Shown here piece after piece: positions 1 to 7,194 of a stretch of 28,011 nucleotides of DNA. The notes below the pieces were generated by a model. That model saw only the letters and a list, made by a program, of their open reading frames with translations. It made no database searches and had not been told where the DNA came from. Every line of letters begins with the position of its first letter. The first letter of the stretch is position 1. The stretch spans positions 1 to 28,011 of the forward strand of contig CAYNTO010000033.1 in the NCBI GenBank assembly GCA_964400355.1. Reading direction: 5' to 3'. The position numbers and the translations under genes were made by a program. This DNA is from JACKAL01 sp964400355 (GTDB lineage Bacteria; Bdellovibrionota; Bdellovibrionia; Bdellovibrionales; JAGQZY01).

Positions 1-1
1 C

Positions 2-1933
2 GTCTTTACGCTTTTCCGGTTGGTATTCTGGTTGTATTTTAAATCAGACAGTTACGAAACGGCACTACTCATTAAATCGTTTGTGCTGGGTTTTCGCTTT
101 GATTTACGACTGGCCTTGGTGTTGCTGTTGCCTCTGGCCGCTGGAATTTGGTTTTTCTCGCCGCTGAAATCACTTTTGGCAAAGCGGGTGTGGACTGGCG
201 TTTACGCCGTCGTGGGCCTCTTTGTCTTTTTGCTTTATTTTTTAGATTTCGGTTTCTACGGCTACCTCAACAGCCGCATGAGTTCGGTGATCCTGACTGT
301 GACGGAAAACCCCGATATTTCCGCGGGAATGATGTGGCAAGCCTATCCGGTAGTTCGCATTTTTAGCGGTCTGTTCGCACTAACAGCCGTGTATGCCGTG
401 ATTTTAGCACGATGGGTATTTGTGCCCGTAAATAAACCCTTTTTGACTCTACCGCGATGGCTTGTGAATGGCGTTTTTGTGTTTGTTCTGCTGGCAGGAT
501 TGTACGGCAATGTGTCCCAGTATCCGCTGCGCTGGAGTGAAGCATTTTTTAGCCAGCATCATTTTATTTCGCACTTGTCTTTAAATCCCATCGTGTACTT
601 TGCGGAAACGTACAAGGTGACCAAGAACTCCGATTACGATCGCAAGAAAGTGGCACACTATTACCCAATTATAAGAGACTACGTGGGCGCCTCAGGTGAC
701 CCTAGCGATGGCTATAGTCTGTTGCGGAACGTGAAAGCGCGCAAAGCAGACAGACCTTTGAACGTGGTGGTTATAGTCATGGAATCCATGGCTATGAGTA
801 AAACCAACTTGACCAGCAATCCGCTCAATCCCACTCCGCACCTTGCTCAACTCGCGTCTCAGGGACTGCAGTTTACCAATTATTTTAGCCCTGCTGAAGG
901 AACCGCGAGAAATATGTTTTCTATCATGACTGCCATTCCCGACGTGATGAAGGGCAAAGAATCCACGTCCACACGCAATCCATTGGTGGTGGACCAAAAG
1001 CTCATTGCCAATGAATATAAAGGTTACCGTAAAATGTACTTTCTGGGCGGAAGCGCGAGCTGGGCCAACATTCGAGGAGTTTTTTCACACAACATCGATG
1101 GCATAGAAATTATCGAAGAAGGATCCTTCGATCGCTCGAGTACAGATGTGTGGGGAATTTCTGATCTCGATTTGTTTATCGAGGCCGATAAAAAGTTTAG
1201 TGCATTGCCAGCGGACCAACCTTTCTTCGCAGTTATACAGTCCGCCAGCTTTCATCGCCCCTATACAATACCGAAAGAGAAGCTGGCTTTTGAACTTCAG
1301 ACTACACCGCTCGAAAAGTTAACCAGTGCTGGCTTTTACAGTCAGGAGCAATTTGATTCCCTGCGGTTCTCTGACTACAGCCTTGGGCATTTTTTCGAAC
1401 TCGCGAGAAGCAAACCGTATTTTGAAAATACTTTGTTTGTGATCACCGGCGATCATGGTTTGCCGGATGAGAATGGCTCTAACGTTTCGCCAGGGATGCG
1501 TCAGTGGGAGCTGGAAAAATACCATGTCCCTCTCATTCTCTTGAATGCGAAGTTATTTCCAAGCCCTGTGATAGACACGCGCTTTGCTGGACACGCGGAT
1601 CTTATGACGACAGCAGCGAGTTACGCGGGCATTGATCATGAGAACACAACATTGGGTCGCAGCTTGATGGATCCTCAGTATTCAAAAGAGCGCTATGCGT
1701 TTGTGTATAATTATTATTCACAAATCGGCGAATTCGGACTGATTGGTCCACGGTACTACTATAGATATGACACATTAAAAAAAGGGCAGCTTTACGATTT
1801 GGAGTCTGCCGACCCCTCTAAAGACATTAAGGACGATGTGCCCGATAATTTTCGTCGAATGGAGGAGTTGGCCCACGCTCACCTGGAGTTTTCCCGCTAT
1901 CTTCTCTTCAACAATCACAAGGACCAAAAGTAA
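2..1933 (+). CDS. LTA synthase/sulfatase-family membrane phosphoglycerol transferase, 5' partial
   Basis: Membrane-anchored alkaline-phosphatase-fold enzyme of the LTA synthase/OpgB-like sulfatase group. Such enzymes usually transfer phosphoglycerol or phosphoethanolamine to envelope glycans or lipids on the outer face of the inner membrane. The frame is open to the window edge, so the true start is probably upstream; a TTG at 20 is the first possible start inside. Counting from that TTG, four or five hydrophobic segments fill residues 1-165. The catalytic domain begins near 247 with a VVIVMES block (metal-ligand Glu 255), the EGTARN block with the likely nucleophile Thr 295, an SFHRPY block (His 412) and a GDHG block (Asp 478, His 479). 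This order is typical of the family. The substrate cannot be told from sequence. No convincing terminator follows the stop. Family is sure; exact activity is inference. Confidence 0.88.
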   Translation, partial: VFTLFRLVFWLYFKSDSYETALLIKSFVLGFRFDLRLALVLLLPLAAGIWFFSPLKSLLAKRVWTGVYAVVGLFVFLLYFLDFGFYGYLNSRMSSVILTVTENPDISAGMMWQAYPVVRIFSGLFALTAVYAVILARWVFVPVNKPFLTLPRWLVNGVFVFVLLAGLYGNVSQYPLRWSEAFFSQHHFISHLSLNPIVYFAETYKVTKNSDYDRKKVAHYYPIIRDYVGASGDPSDGYSLLRNVKARKADRPLNVVVIVMESMAMSKTNLTSNPLNPTPHLAQLASQGLQFTNYFSPAEGTARNMFSIMTAIPDVMKGKESTSTRNPLVVDQKLIANEYKGYRKMYFLGGSASWANIRGVFSHNIDGIEIIEEGSFDRSSTDVWGISDLDLFIEADKKFSALPADQPFFAVIQSASFHRPYTIPKEKLAFELQTTPLEKLTSAGFYSQEQFDSLRFSDYSLGHFFELARSKPYFENTLFVITGDHGLPDENGSNVSPGMRQWELEKYHVPLILLNAKLFPSPVIDTRFAGHADLMTTAASYAGIDHENTTLGRSLMDPQYSKERYAFVYNYYSQIGEFGLIGPRYYYRYDTLKKGQLYDLESADPSKDIKDDVPDNFRRMEELAHAHLEFSRYLLFNNHKDQK

Positions 1934-2118
1934 TGTGGGCGCAAAGTGTAGAACAAATCAACACACTGATGCTCATTTCACCTTATAATTCAGCTATTTA
2001 ATTATTAGCTCCAAATACGAGGCTAGACTTTTAGCGAACCCCGACCATCGCCGAGAAATGGTTAAGGCACTTCTGTACGTTACTCCGCCGCAAGACAACT
2101 TCAACCAGGAGATAATGT

Positions 2119-3207
2119 ATGAAAAACGTATTGAAAGGATTTGCTGCTCTAGCAATCTCTTTTTCTGTGGTGAACTGCGCACAGAAAAACATGGACGGCC
2201 AAATCACCACGCCCGGAGAAATCGTAGCTACAGATGACGGCCATCAAGCGCAAACCCTTCCACTGGAATACGCTGGTGGCAATGTACAAAGCCCGTCCAA
2301 CAACCTGCCTTTGGAAAAAGCCGATATTCCATCGGAGTTGATCACACTGTTGACTCAAACCGTTCAGGAGCCGGCACCCACTGCGAGTGCGGGATTCTTG
2401 GGTAATTTATTTGGAGGTCTTTTTGGTGGTGGCGGTGTGTCCTCAGGCGGCACATGCGGGACACTTTCGAGCATCCTGAGTATTGGTGCTTCTTTCCTTA
2501 CCGGTGGTAACCCCATCCTTGGAATGATCGTTCCCCAAATTGCCAACTCTCTTTTAAAATGCGGTTCGAGCTCGAGCCTTACCAATTTGATTCCACAAGG
2601 TTCAAGCGACAACCAACAAGTGTTCGCGTTGATTTCGCAAATCATGCAGGCGCAAAACCAAGGTAAAGATCCGTTTGCATTACTGAATGGTATTAAAAAC
2701 CCGAACGATCTTTCTTCCATCATTGGCATCGTTTCTCAATTGGTTGGACAAACTGGTGGCAACACGGAATTGCAGGGAATTTTGTCGTTACTGACAAACT
2801 TCCAAGGCCAATTCGGTAGCTCCATTGGTCAATGTGGAAACATGAACGCAATGGCGTGCCAAGTTTTCCAAATTATTAATCAAGTGCGCGGTGAAAATGG
2901 CTTAAACGCTCTTGTGCCAAGTGTAGGTTGTATTTTGGCAGCCCAGTCACATTCTAAGGATATGTTTGAAAACAGCATCTTTACTCACGTGAGCTCCAAC
3001 GGGACTACGGCGCAACAGCGTTTTGCTCAATTTGGATTGAAAGCGGCAGCCGAGAACATCGTTAAGGGTGATGCACTTTCCGCCAAAAAAGCGGTTGAAA
3101 TGTGGATGAGTTCGCAAAGTCACAAATCCAATATTTTAAATGCCGCTTTTAGTGGTGCCGGCGTGGGTTACATTAACGGGTACTTTACTCAATGCTTTAC
3201 AAAATAA
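2119..3207 (+). CDS. CAP (SCP/PR1-like) domain lipoprotein
   Basis: The protein starts with a signal peptide and lipobox (VVNC, Cys 20), so it should be a lipoprotein. Residues about 85-115 are Gly/Ser/Phe-rich and the middle (about 120-235) is Gln/Asn/Ser-rich with hydrophobic stretches and no recognised domain. The C-terminal 120 residues form a CAP domain: a helix with NQVRGENGL, AAQSHSKDM, FTHVSS, AENI, and MWMSSQSHKSNIL near the end. Bacterial CAP proteins are secreted or surface proteins whose biochemical role is mostly unknown. A good Shine-Dalgarno (AGGAGA, 2107-2112) sets the start. A perfect TATAAT lies at 1984-1989 but lacks a fitting -35 box, so the promoter is unproven. A strong terminator follows at 3246, so the gene is probably monocistronic. 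Confidence 0.88.
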   Translation: MKNVLKGFAALAISFSVVNCAQKNMDGQITTPGEIVATDDGHQAQTLPLEYAGGNVQSPSNNLPLEKADIPSELITLLTQTVQEPAPTASAGFLGNLFGGLFGGGGVSSGGTCGTLSSILSIGASFLTGGNPILGMIVPQIANSLLKCGSSSSLTNLIPQGSSDNQQVFALISQIMQAQNQGKDPFALLNGIKNPNDLSSIIGIVSQLVGQTGGNTELQGILSLLTNFQGQFGSSIGQCGNMNAMACQVFQIINQVRGENGLNALVPSVGCILAAQSHSKDMFENSIFTHVSSNGTTAQQRFAQFGLKAAAENIVKGDALSAKKAVEMWMSSQSHKSNILNAAFSGAGVGYINGYFTQCFTK

Positions 3208-3245
3208 GCGAGTTCTAACTCAAAGCCACTGAGTTGCTCAGCAAA

Positions 3246-3277
3246 AGAGCTTACCTAAATGGTAGGCTCTTTTTTTT
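3246..3277 (+). terminator. Rho-independent terminator after the CAP lipoprotein
   Basis: A 10-bp stem (AGAGCTTACC with GGTAGGCTCT, one G-U pair) closes a 5-nt loop and runs straight into seven T residues. It lies 38 bp after the stop codon of the CAP lipoprotein gene. Confidence 0.93.
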
Positions 3278-3346
3278 GCCAATTTTCCGGTCCAATGTGT
3301 TATTGGTAATCTCCCTCGGTGCAGAAGTGGGTAGATAACTGCAGAG

Positions 3347-3360
3347 TAGCGGATCCGCTA
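3347..3360. promoter_or_regulatory. 14-bp perfect palindrome in a gene-free stretch
   Basis: TAGCGGATCCGCTA is self-complementary over all 14 bases. It is the only obvious element, apart from a terminator and a weak promoter, in the 303 bp between the CAP lipoprotein and the next gene. Such a site could be an operator for a dimeric regulator, but a 14-bp palindrome can also occur by chance. No second copy was noticed in the window. Confidence 0.2.
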
Positions 3361-3443
3361 ACTCATTAACGCTTCACGACAATAAGTCGGACAAGCAGTG
3401 TATGTTATTTCTCATCCTACGAGCGCTGAAATTTTTGCAGGAC

Positions 3444-3472
3444 TTGGTGATAATTTTAGGGTCCTGTGTTAA
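3444..3472 (+). promoter_or_regulatory. Candidate sigma70-type promoter for the 139-residue hypothetical gene
   Basis: TTGGTG and TGTTAA are separated by 17 nt. The expected transcript start is near 3480, about 30 nt before the preferred GTG start at 3511. The match to consensus is modest (-35 4/6, -10 3/6). The element overlaps the more upstream possible start at 3466, another reason to prefer 3511. Confidence 0.35.
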
Positions 3473-3510
3473 ACAGTAATAAATATTGGCATAAATCGGG
3501 AGGTTTAGAA

Positions 3511-3930
3511 GTGGAACAGGACAAAGTTGTGATGGAGTCGGAGCCAATGTTTCAGCATATTGACGATATCGACGAGATCGATAAGTACGATAATATTCTT
3601 GAACTCAACGACAATCAGTACCCTAAATTTACCCTTGCTAAAAACAAAGCGCGTTTTCTGCGCATGGTCAGCTGGTATCGCCAAAAAGAGGAATGGATCG
3701 AAGTCGGTCCACTCAGTGCCGTCAGCAAGCTCTTTAAACAGCAGACAAAAGAGCTGGAAGGCATACGTACGAGCAAAATGGACTATGAGATGGAATTGGA
3801 GACAGGCACTTTGACGCCAAGCCAACGCTCTTATCGCAAAGATGAGTTAAAAATGTGCAAAGTTCACGAAAAAATGGCAGTACACATTATTTCTAAGCTG
3901 CAAACCAAGATTAAATCAGGTCGTCGTTAA
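3511..3930 (+). CDS. Small hypothetical protein, acidic N-terminus and basic C-terminus
   Basis: I do not recognise this family. The product is 139 residues with no signal peptide or membrane segment. The first third is strongly acidic (repeated Asp/Glu/Ile in a HIDDIDEIDKYDN stretch). The rest is rich in Lys, Arg, Gln and Glu, looks helical, and ends in a basic tail (KSGRR). A cytoplasmic, possibly nucleic-acid- or protein-binding role would fit but is not shown. The GTG at 3511 is chosen because GGGAGG (3498-3503) lies 7 nt upstream. An earlier in-frame GTG at 3466 has no ribosome site and sits within a candidate promoter. A weak hairpin follows the stop. Confidence 0.7.
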   Translation: MEQDKVVMESEPMFQHIDDIDEIDKYDNILELNDNQYPKFTLAKNKARFLRMVSWYRQKEEWIEVGPLSAVSKLFKQQTKELEGIRTSKMDYEMELETGTLTPSQRSYRKDELKMCKVHEKMAVHIISKLQTKIKSGRR

Positions 3931-3947
3931 AATACGCGTAAAAATCC

Positions 3948-3977
3948 GCAAAATGTCTATGGAGATTTTGCATTTTT
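3948..3977 (+). terminator. Weak terminator-like hairpin
   Basis: GCAAAAT and ATTTTGC form a 7-bp stem around a 10-nt loop, followed by a short run (ATTTTTA). The stem is AT-rich, so termination would be partial at best. It separates the hypothetical gene from the TonB-type gene. Confidence 0.35.
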
Positions 3978-3994
3978 ACACGGACGATGCTTAA

Positions 3995-4585
3995 ATGCTC
4001 CCGATGAAAGAAACCAAGTACATAATCGCCAGCGTTGTTATTCATGCTCTTCTCTTTGCCTCTGCCATCATCGATTGGAAGTTTGGCTCGGAGAAGCAAG
4101 AGTACATGGATAGCGATGTGCTTTTAATGGGCCCTAAAACCGGCGATAAAATCAATCCGCCGAAGCCCAAGGCCGACAAAAAACAGAACGTTGTTAAAGC
4201 CCCAGTGGACGAAAACGCGCCAAAGGTTTTTGATAAAAGTGCACCTAGCGAAGAGGAACAATCGGAGGGCACTTTCGGACAGGGCGGGACGAAGCAGCTT
4301 GATTACTACACCGAGCTTGGCGCTTGGCTACAAGCCAATAAAAAATATCCAAAATTAGCCCGTCGCCTCGGCCAAGAGTGCGACAATATTGTTGTGGAAT
4401 TTGTTCTTTACCCCGATGGCCGATTGGACAATGTGGTTGTTAAAGAAAAGTGCCAATACGATGTCCTCAATCAAGCGGCGGTCGATATGATCAAAGCATC
4501 GAGCCCGTTTAAGCCATTCCCGGCCAACTTTCCGCAAAATCCAGTGCCGCGATCCCAAGCTATCGCCTACAAGCTGGTGGATTAA
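3995..4585 (+). CDS. TonB C-terminal-domain protein (energy-transducer-like)
   Basis: The 196-residue protein has the TonB layout. A short cytoplasmic N-terminus is followed by one membrane segment (about residues 8-25, with an SVVIHALLF motif containing the usual His), a Lys/Pro-rich periplasmic linker (about 45-85), and a C-terminal TonB-type domain (about 105-196, with KYPKLARRLG, YPDGRLDNVVV and a PFKPFP loop). TonB proteins pass proton-motive energy from ExbBD to outer-membrane receptors. Some short Bdellovibrionota homologues may have structural or other export roles instead. Two Cys residues (ECDN and KEKC) in the C-domain could form a disulfide. No ExbB/ExbD or receptor gene is nearby. 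No clear Shine-Dalgarno is seen; a start at the next Met (4004) is also possible. It is coupled to the following lipoprotein by TAATG. Confidence 0.85.
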   Translation: MLPMKETKYIIASVVIHALLFASAIIDWKFGSEKQEYMDSDVLLMGPKTGDKINPPKPKADKKQNVVKAPVDENAPKVFDKSAPSEEEQSEGTFGQGGTKQLDYYTELGAWLQANKKYPKLARRLGQECDNIVVEFVLYPDGRLDNVVVKEKCQYDVLNQAAVDMIKASSPFKPFPANFPQNPVPRSQAIAYKLVD

Positions 4586-4854
4586 TGCTGTTGCGAGCGA
4601 GCCTCTTGGCAGTGCTCCTCTTTGCGGCCGCCTGCTCATCCAGCTCTCACACAGCTGAGAGCGATTCGAGCAATCTGGGCTATCGTTATACTGTAACCTG
4701 CCGGAATGAAGTACAAGACTGCTATTCGCGCTGTGCCGAGCTTTGTCCGGACGGCTACCTGGTTACCAATCGGGTGCGCTCGCGGCGTGTGGACGCGGAC
4801 AACTCTGAATACTCGGTGATTATTCGCTGTAAGCAAAAAGTTGTTCAGCCTTAG
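4585..4854 (+). CDS. Small Cys-rich lipoprotein
   Basis: The 89-residue product has a signal peptide with a lipobox (FAAAC, Cys 17), so it should be a lipoprotein of about 73 mature residues. A Ser-rich linker is followed by a compact domain with five Cys residues: TVTCRN, QDCYSRCAELCPDGY and IIRCK. The CY-x-x-C-x-x-x-C-PDGY pattern recurs in small uncharacterised proteobacterial lipoproteins; disulfide bonding in the periplasm is likely. The start codon overlaps the stop of the TonB-type gene by one base (TAATG), so the two are translationally coupled and may work together. No function can be assigned. The frame after its TAG stop stays open through the downstream palindrome. Confidence 0.82.
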   Translation: MLLRASLLAVLLFAAACSSSSHTAESDSSNLGYRYTVTCRNEVQDCYSRCAELCPDGYLVTNRVRSRRVDADNSEYSVIIRCKQKVVQP

Positions 4855-4869
4855 GTTCTGCGCCGTCCG

Positions 4870-5054
4870 TTCGTTAGCGATTTCTTCGTTACTTTCCAAT
4901 TCATGAGTTTTGCTCGCGCCCTCGCGGACACGGGCTCGTCTTCGTCCAGCATCACGGCGGCTGGAGCCGCCGTGATGCTGGACGGATACGCCCCGTTCGC
5001 ACGGGAGCTCGCAAAACTCATGAATTGGAAAGTAACGAAGAAATCGCTAACGAA
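4870..5054. repeat. 185-bp composite palindrome between convergent genes
   Basis: The outer arms (4870-4913 and 5011-5054) are perfect 44-bp inverted repeats. A second perfect 19-bp inverted repeat (4943-4961 and 4966-4984) with a 4-nt loop sits at the centre. The two intermediate segments (29 and 26 nt) are only partly complementary. The whole could fold as one very long RNA hairpin or DNA cruciform. It fills most of the 242-bp gap between the Cys-rich lipoprotein (plus) and the DUF4385-type gene (minus), so a bidirectional transcription block is one possible role, though neither end has a T-run. A MITE- or REP-like mobile palindrome is the other main idea. No second copy was found in this window. 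Confidence 0.93.
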
Positions 5055-5096
5055 ACTCCCATAATATCTACCTTCGAATTTTTCGGTGCCCAGCAG

Positions 5097-5681
5097 TTAT
5101 GGGTAGTAGGGGATTTTGGCGGCTTTGAAATCTTTGAAATTGGTTTGGAGTGTTTTGAAGCTTTTGTTTTCGCGGGAGGCGTCCCAGAAGTGCTTGAAGA
5201 TGGCGGCGGCTAGGGCTTTTTCATTTGCTTGTGAGTCGTTGGCGCGCGCGCGTACTGTTTTTTGCGAGTTGTATTTTTGCCCGCTGGGATGATTGGCGTA
5301 TCTTCGCGCGCGGGTGAAGCCCATTTGCAAAAACTTTTTAGCGATATCGGCACCCACGTAATCGGCCTCGCCTATGTAATTTTCGAACAACATGTAAATA
5401 GTTATGGCGGAGATGGCAGCGTCGTCCTCGGTTTTAAATCGCCAGTACGGAAGTATCTCATCGGTGTATGGATGGGTGCCAAGGACGCCTTGCTCTCCTT
5501 TGCCTGATTCGTATCTCTCCGGGTTTTTGCGATAATCGGTGGTCTTCGACGTGATCACGCGCTCCCAGTAGGCGAAGCTTCCGGTGACGGGCGATCGGCG
5601 ATTGGCTTTGAGTTCCGCGAGCAGGCGAACTTTCACCGGCCCCTGTGGTAATTTTTGAACACCCTGTAGAGTCCATTTCAT
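5097..5681 (-). CDS. DUF4385-type protein of unknown function
   Basis: The 194-residue protein has the conserved block I associate with DUF4385: DYRKNPERY, GEQGVLGTHPY, LPYWRFKT, then IAKKFLQMGFTRARRYANH and KYNSQKT near residue 150. The family is widespread in bacteria and phages and uncharacterised. No signal peptide or membrane segment is seen, so it is probably cytoplasmic. I chose the ATG at 5681, which opens MKWTLQG. A longer in-frame reading from 5774 would run 62 bases into the neighbouring gene. No Shine-Dalgarno is present; instead a good promoter (TTAACA, 16 nt, TAAAAT) ends 7 nt before the ATG, suggesting a leaderless mRNA. It converges on the large palindrome. Confidence 0.82.
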   Translation of the reverse strand: MKWTLQGVQKLPQGPVKVRLLAELKANRRSPVTGSFAYWERVITSKTTDYRKNPERYESGKGEQGVLGTHPYTDEILPYWRFKTEDDAAISAITIYMLFENYIGEADYVGADIAKKFLQMGFTRARRYANHPSGQKYNSQKTVRARANDSQANEKALAAAIFKHFWDASRENKSFKTLQTNFKDFKAAKIPYYP

Positions 5682-5688
5682 GGGAGCG

Positions 5689-5716
5689 ATTTTAACAGAG
5701 AGTGGGGGCCTGTTAA
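5689..5716 (-). promoter_or_regulatory. Sigma70-type promoter for the DUF4385-type gene
   Basis: On the minus strand TTAACA (complement of 5711-5716) and TAAAAT (complement of 5689-5694) are separated by 16 nt. Each matches consensus at 5 of 6 bases. Only 7 nt separate the -10 box from the ATG at 5681, so transcription should begin at or next to the start codon. The -35 box overlaps the last codons of the upstream minus-strand gene. Confidence 0.55.
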
Positions 5717-6150
5717 AGGCCTTTAAAGTATTCGGCCTCTTGGCAAAAAAGATCCTGTTCTTGGCCAGCCACAAAAGTAAACGAGCCTTTTACCATGGCA
5801 TTTTGAAATTTAAGTACCGCGCCCCATTGTGAACCCATGTAGACGGCACTCAGGTACGTCTCATTGTTCCACTCACTCACCGAGGTGGATTGTTTAAGAT
5901 CGATGTGAAAGTGCGACGATGCGGAGTAATCGTAGAGGGTTTCAGCGGGCCCAACGGACGTGGCGTAAACAATTTTAGACTGATTTTTGGCGTTCACATA
6001 AATATCGACGTAAACTTCGCTGCCTTGCTGAAAGGTGGAGTCGAACATCGAGAAGGGCGGTTTGCAGGAGAAAAGTTTTGTCTCTGCAGAGGCGACGCTA
6101 CTGACCAATGCAAGAATTAAGAACGAAATAATTTTAGCAATTAACTGCAT
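5713..6150 (-). CDS. Small secreted hypothetical protein
   Basis: The 145-residue product begins with a clear Sec signal peptide (hydrophobic core about residues 4-18, cleavage probably after VASA). The mature part, about 123 residues, looks beta-rich with alternating hydrophobic residues. It has one Cys near the start (FSCKP) and one near the end (LFCQE), which could close a disulfide. I do not recognise the family. Its ATG overlaps the end of the upstream secreted HExxH gene by 10 bases, so the two are translationally coupled and probably act in the same compartment. The downstream DUF4385-type gene seems to have its own promoter within the end of this one. Confidence 0.78.
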   Translation of the reverse strand: MQLIAKIISFLILALVSSVASAETKLFSCKPPFSMFDSTFQQGSEVYVDIYVNAKNQSKIVYATSVGPAETLYDYSASSHFHIDLKQSTSVSEWNNETYLSAVYMGSQWGAVLKFQNAMVKGSFTFVAGQEQDLFCQEAEYFKGL

Positions 6151-7088
6151 TTAAGATTCACCCATTCTGGAATTAGGACTTCTAGCGGAAAGAGATCACT
6201 TTTTAAGTGTTTCATCACCACAGCCCTCGCGGGGCAAATTTCCTGGGCGCGTCCCAGTTTGTCGAGATTTTGGTGGAGCCTTCTGAGCGCCGACGCATGC
6301 AAATCCACCGAGTGCAAAATATCATCGCGTTTGAGCGCAAGGCCGTCCATCGGCTCCAGTTTTGAAATTCTGTAATGGGTGAGTTGCGTGTTAACAACAT
6401 AATCCAGAGGCAGCGCTGTGGAATGCTCCTTGCTCTCGAGATCGTTCCACTGCACTTCGTAGGCCTTAAGTTCCGCGCCAAAGCGAGCCGTCATACCGAT
6501 AAGGCGGGGATCCACGTTGAGAGCATTGAGTTCTTTTACGAATTGCGCGTGGGGTGAGTTTGGTTCTTTTTGCCGGACATGTTCCATCTCGTGAACAAAA
6601 GTGGATGGGCCGAGGGAGGGCGTGAGGACAAACGCGTAATTGGTGATCTGCTGGGGCAGTGCCAGTTCATAGAGCTCTACCAAAAAATCAAATTGGCGTT
6701 CGAAGACGGCGCCATGAACACCGCGTCCGTAGGGCAAAATAAAAATAGGACTCTGATCATAATTTTTTATGGCGTCCAGCAGTGCTGCGGAGTGATTGTA
6801 GACGGAGTTGCCCTGCAAATAAATCAGCGACGGTTTTTGAGTCACATAGATGATCGGGCCGTTCATAATTTGAAAGGTGAGTCGTTCCGGCGCAGTGAGA
6901 TCTAGCTCTAAAAGAAATACGCGACCCTTGCCACCAGCACCGATAAAGTCGGCCCATGTTTGCACAAAGAAGGGGTCAGCTAAGGTGTTCAGCTGATCGA
7001 GCGGAACCTCCCGAACAGAGTGTTTGGTCACTTGTTGGGCGGGCGAAAAGGCAGCAAACAGAATGGAGAAAACAACCGTATAGAGCAT
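6141..7088 (-). CDS. Secreted protein with HExxH motif, putative metallopeptidase
   Basis: The 315-residue protein starts with a short signal peptide (hydrophobic residues 3-15, likely cleavage near SPA). At 166-170 it carries HEMEH in the context STFVHEMEHVRQ, the form expected of a zincin active site. Downstream Glu residues in an AELKAYEVQW stretch (206-211) are candidates for the third zinc ligand or a structural role. I do not recognise a named peptidase family, so the activity is inference from the motif, and no substrate can be proposed. A possible ribosome site (AAGGT) lies 7 nt before the ATG. It overlaps the following small secreted protein by 10 bases, suggesting a secreted pair. 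Confidence 0.72.
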   Translation of the reverse strand: MLYTVVFSILFAAFSPAQQVTKHSVREVPLDQLNTLADPFFVQTWADFIGAGGKGRVFLLELDLTAPERLTFQIMNGPIIYVTQKPSLIYLQGNSVYNHSAALLDAIKNYDQSPIFILPYGRGVHGAVFERQFDFLVELYELALPQQITNYAFVLTPSLGPSTFVHEMEHVRQKEPNSPHAQFVKELNALNVDPRLIGMTARFGAELKAYEVQWNDLESKEHSTALPLDYVVNTQLTHYRISKLEPMDGLALKRDDILHSVDLHASALRRLHQNLDKLGRAQEICPARAVVMKHLKSDLFPLEVLIPEWVNLKCS

Positions 7089-7194
7089 ACCGCTACCTTA
7101 GCAGCGCTCAAACTTGGCCTGTAGTAGGAGTTGATAAAATCTAAAATTTACACGGTCGGCGCTGATTTTTCCACGGCACCATGGAGAATCACTT

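Noticed and set aside
3466..3510. Upstream GTG start for the small acidic hypothetical protein
   Set aside because: It lacks a ribosome site and overlaps a promoter candidate, whereas GGGAGG stands 7 nt before the GTG at 3511.
5682..5774. Longer N-terminus for the DUF4385-type protein
   Set aside because: The extra 31 residues overlap the end of the secreted gene by 62 bases, are unlike the family and have no ribosome site.
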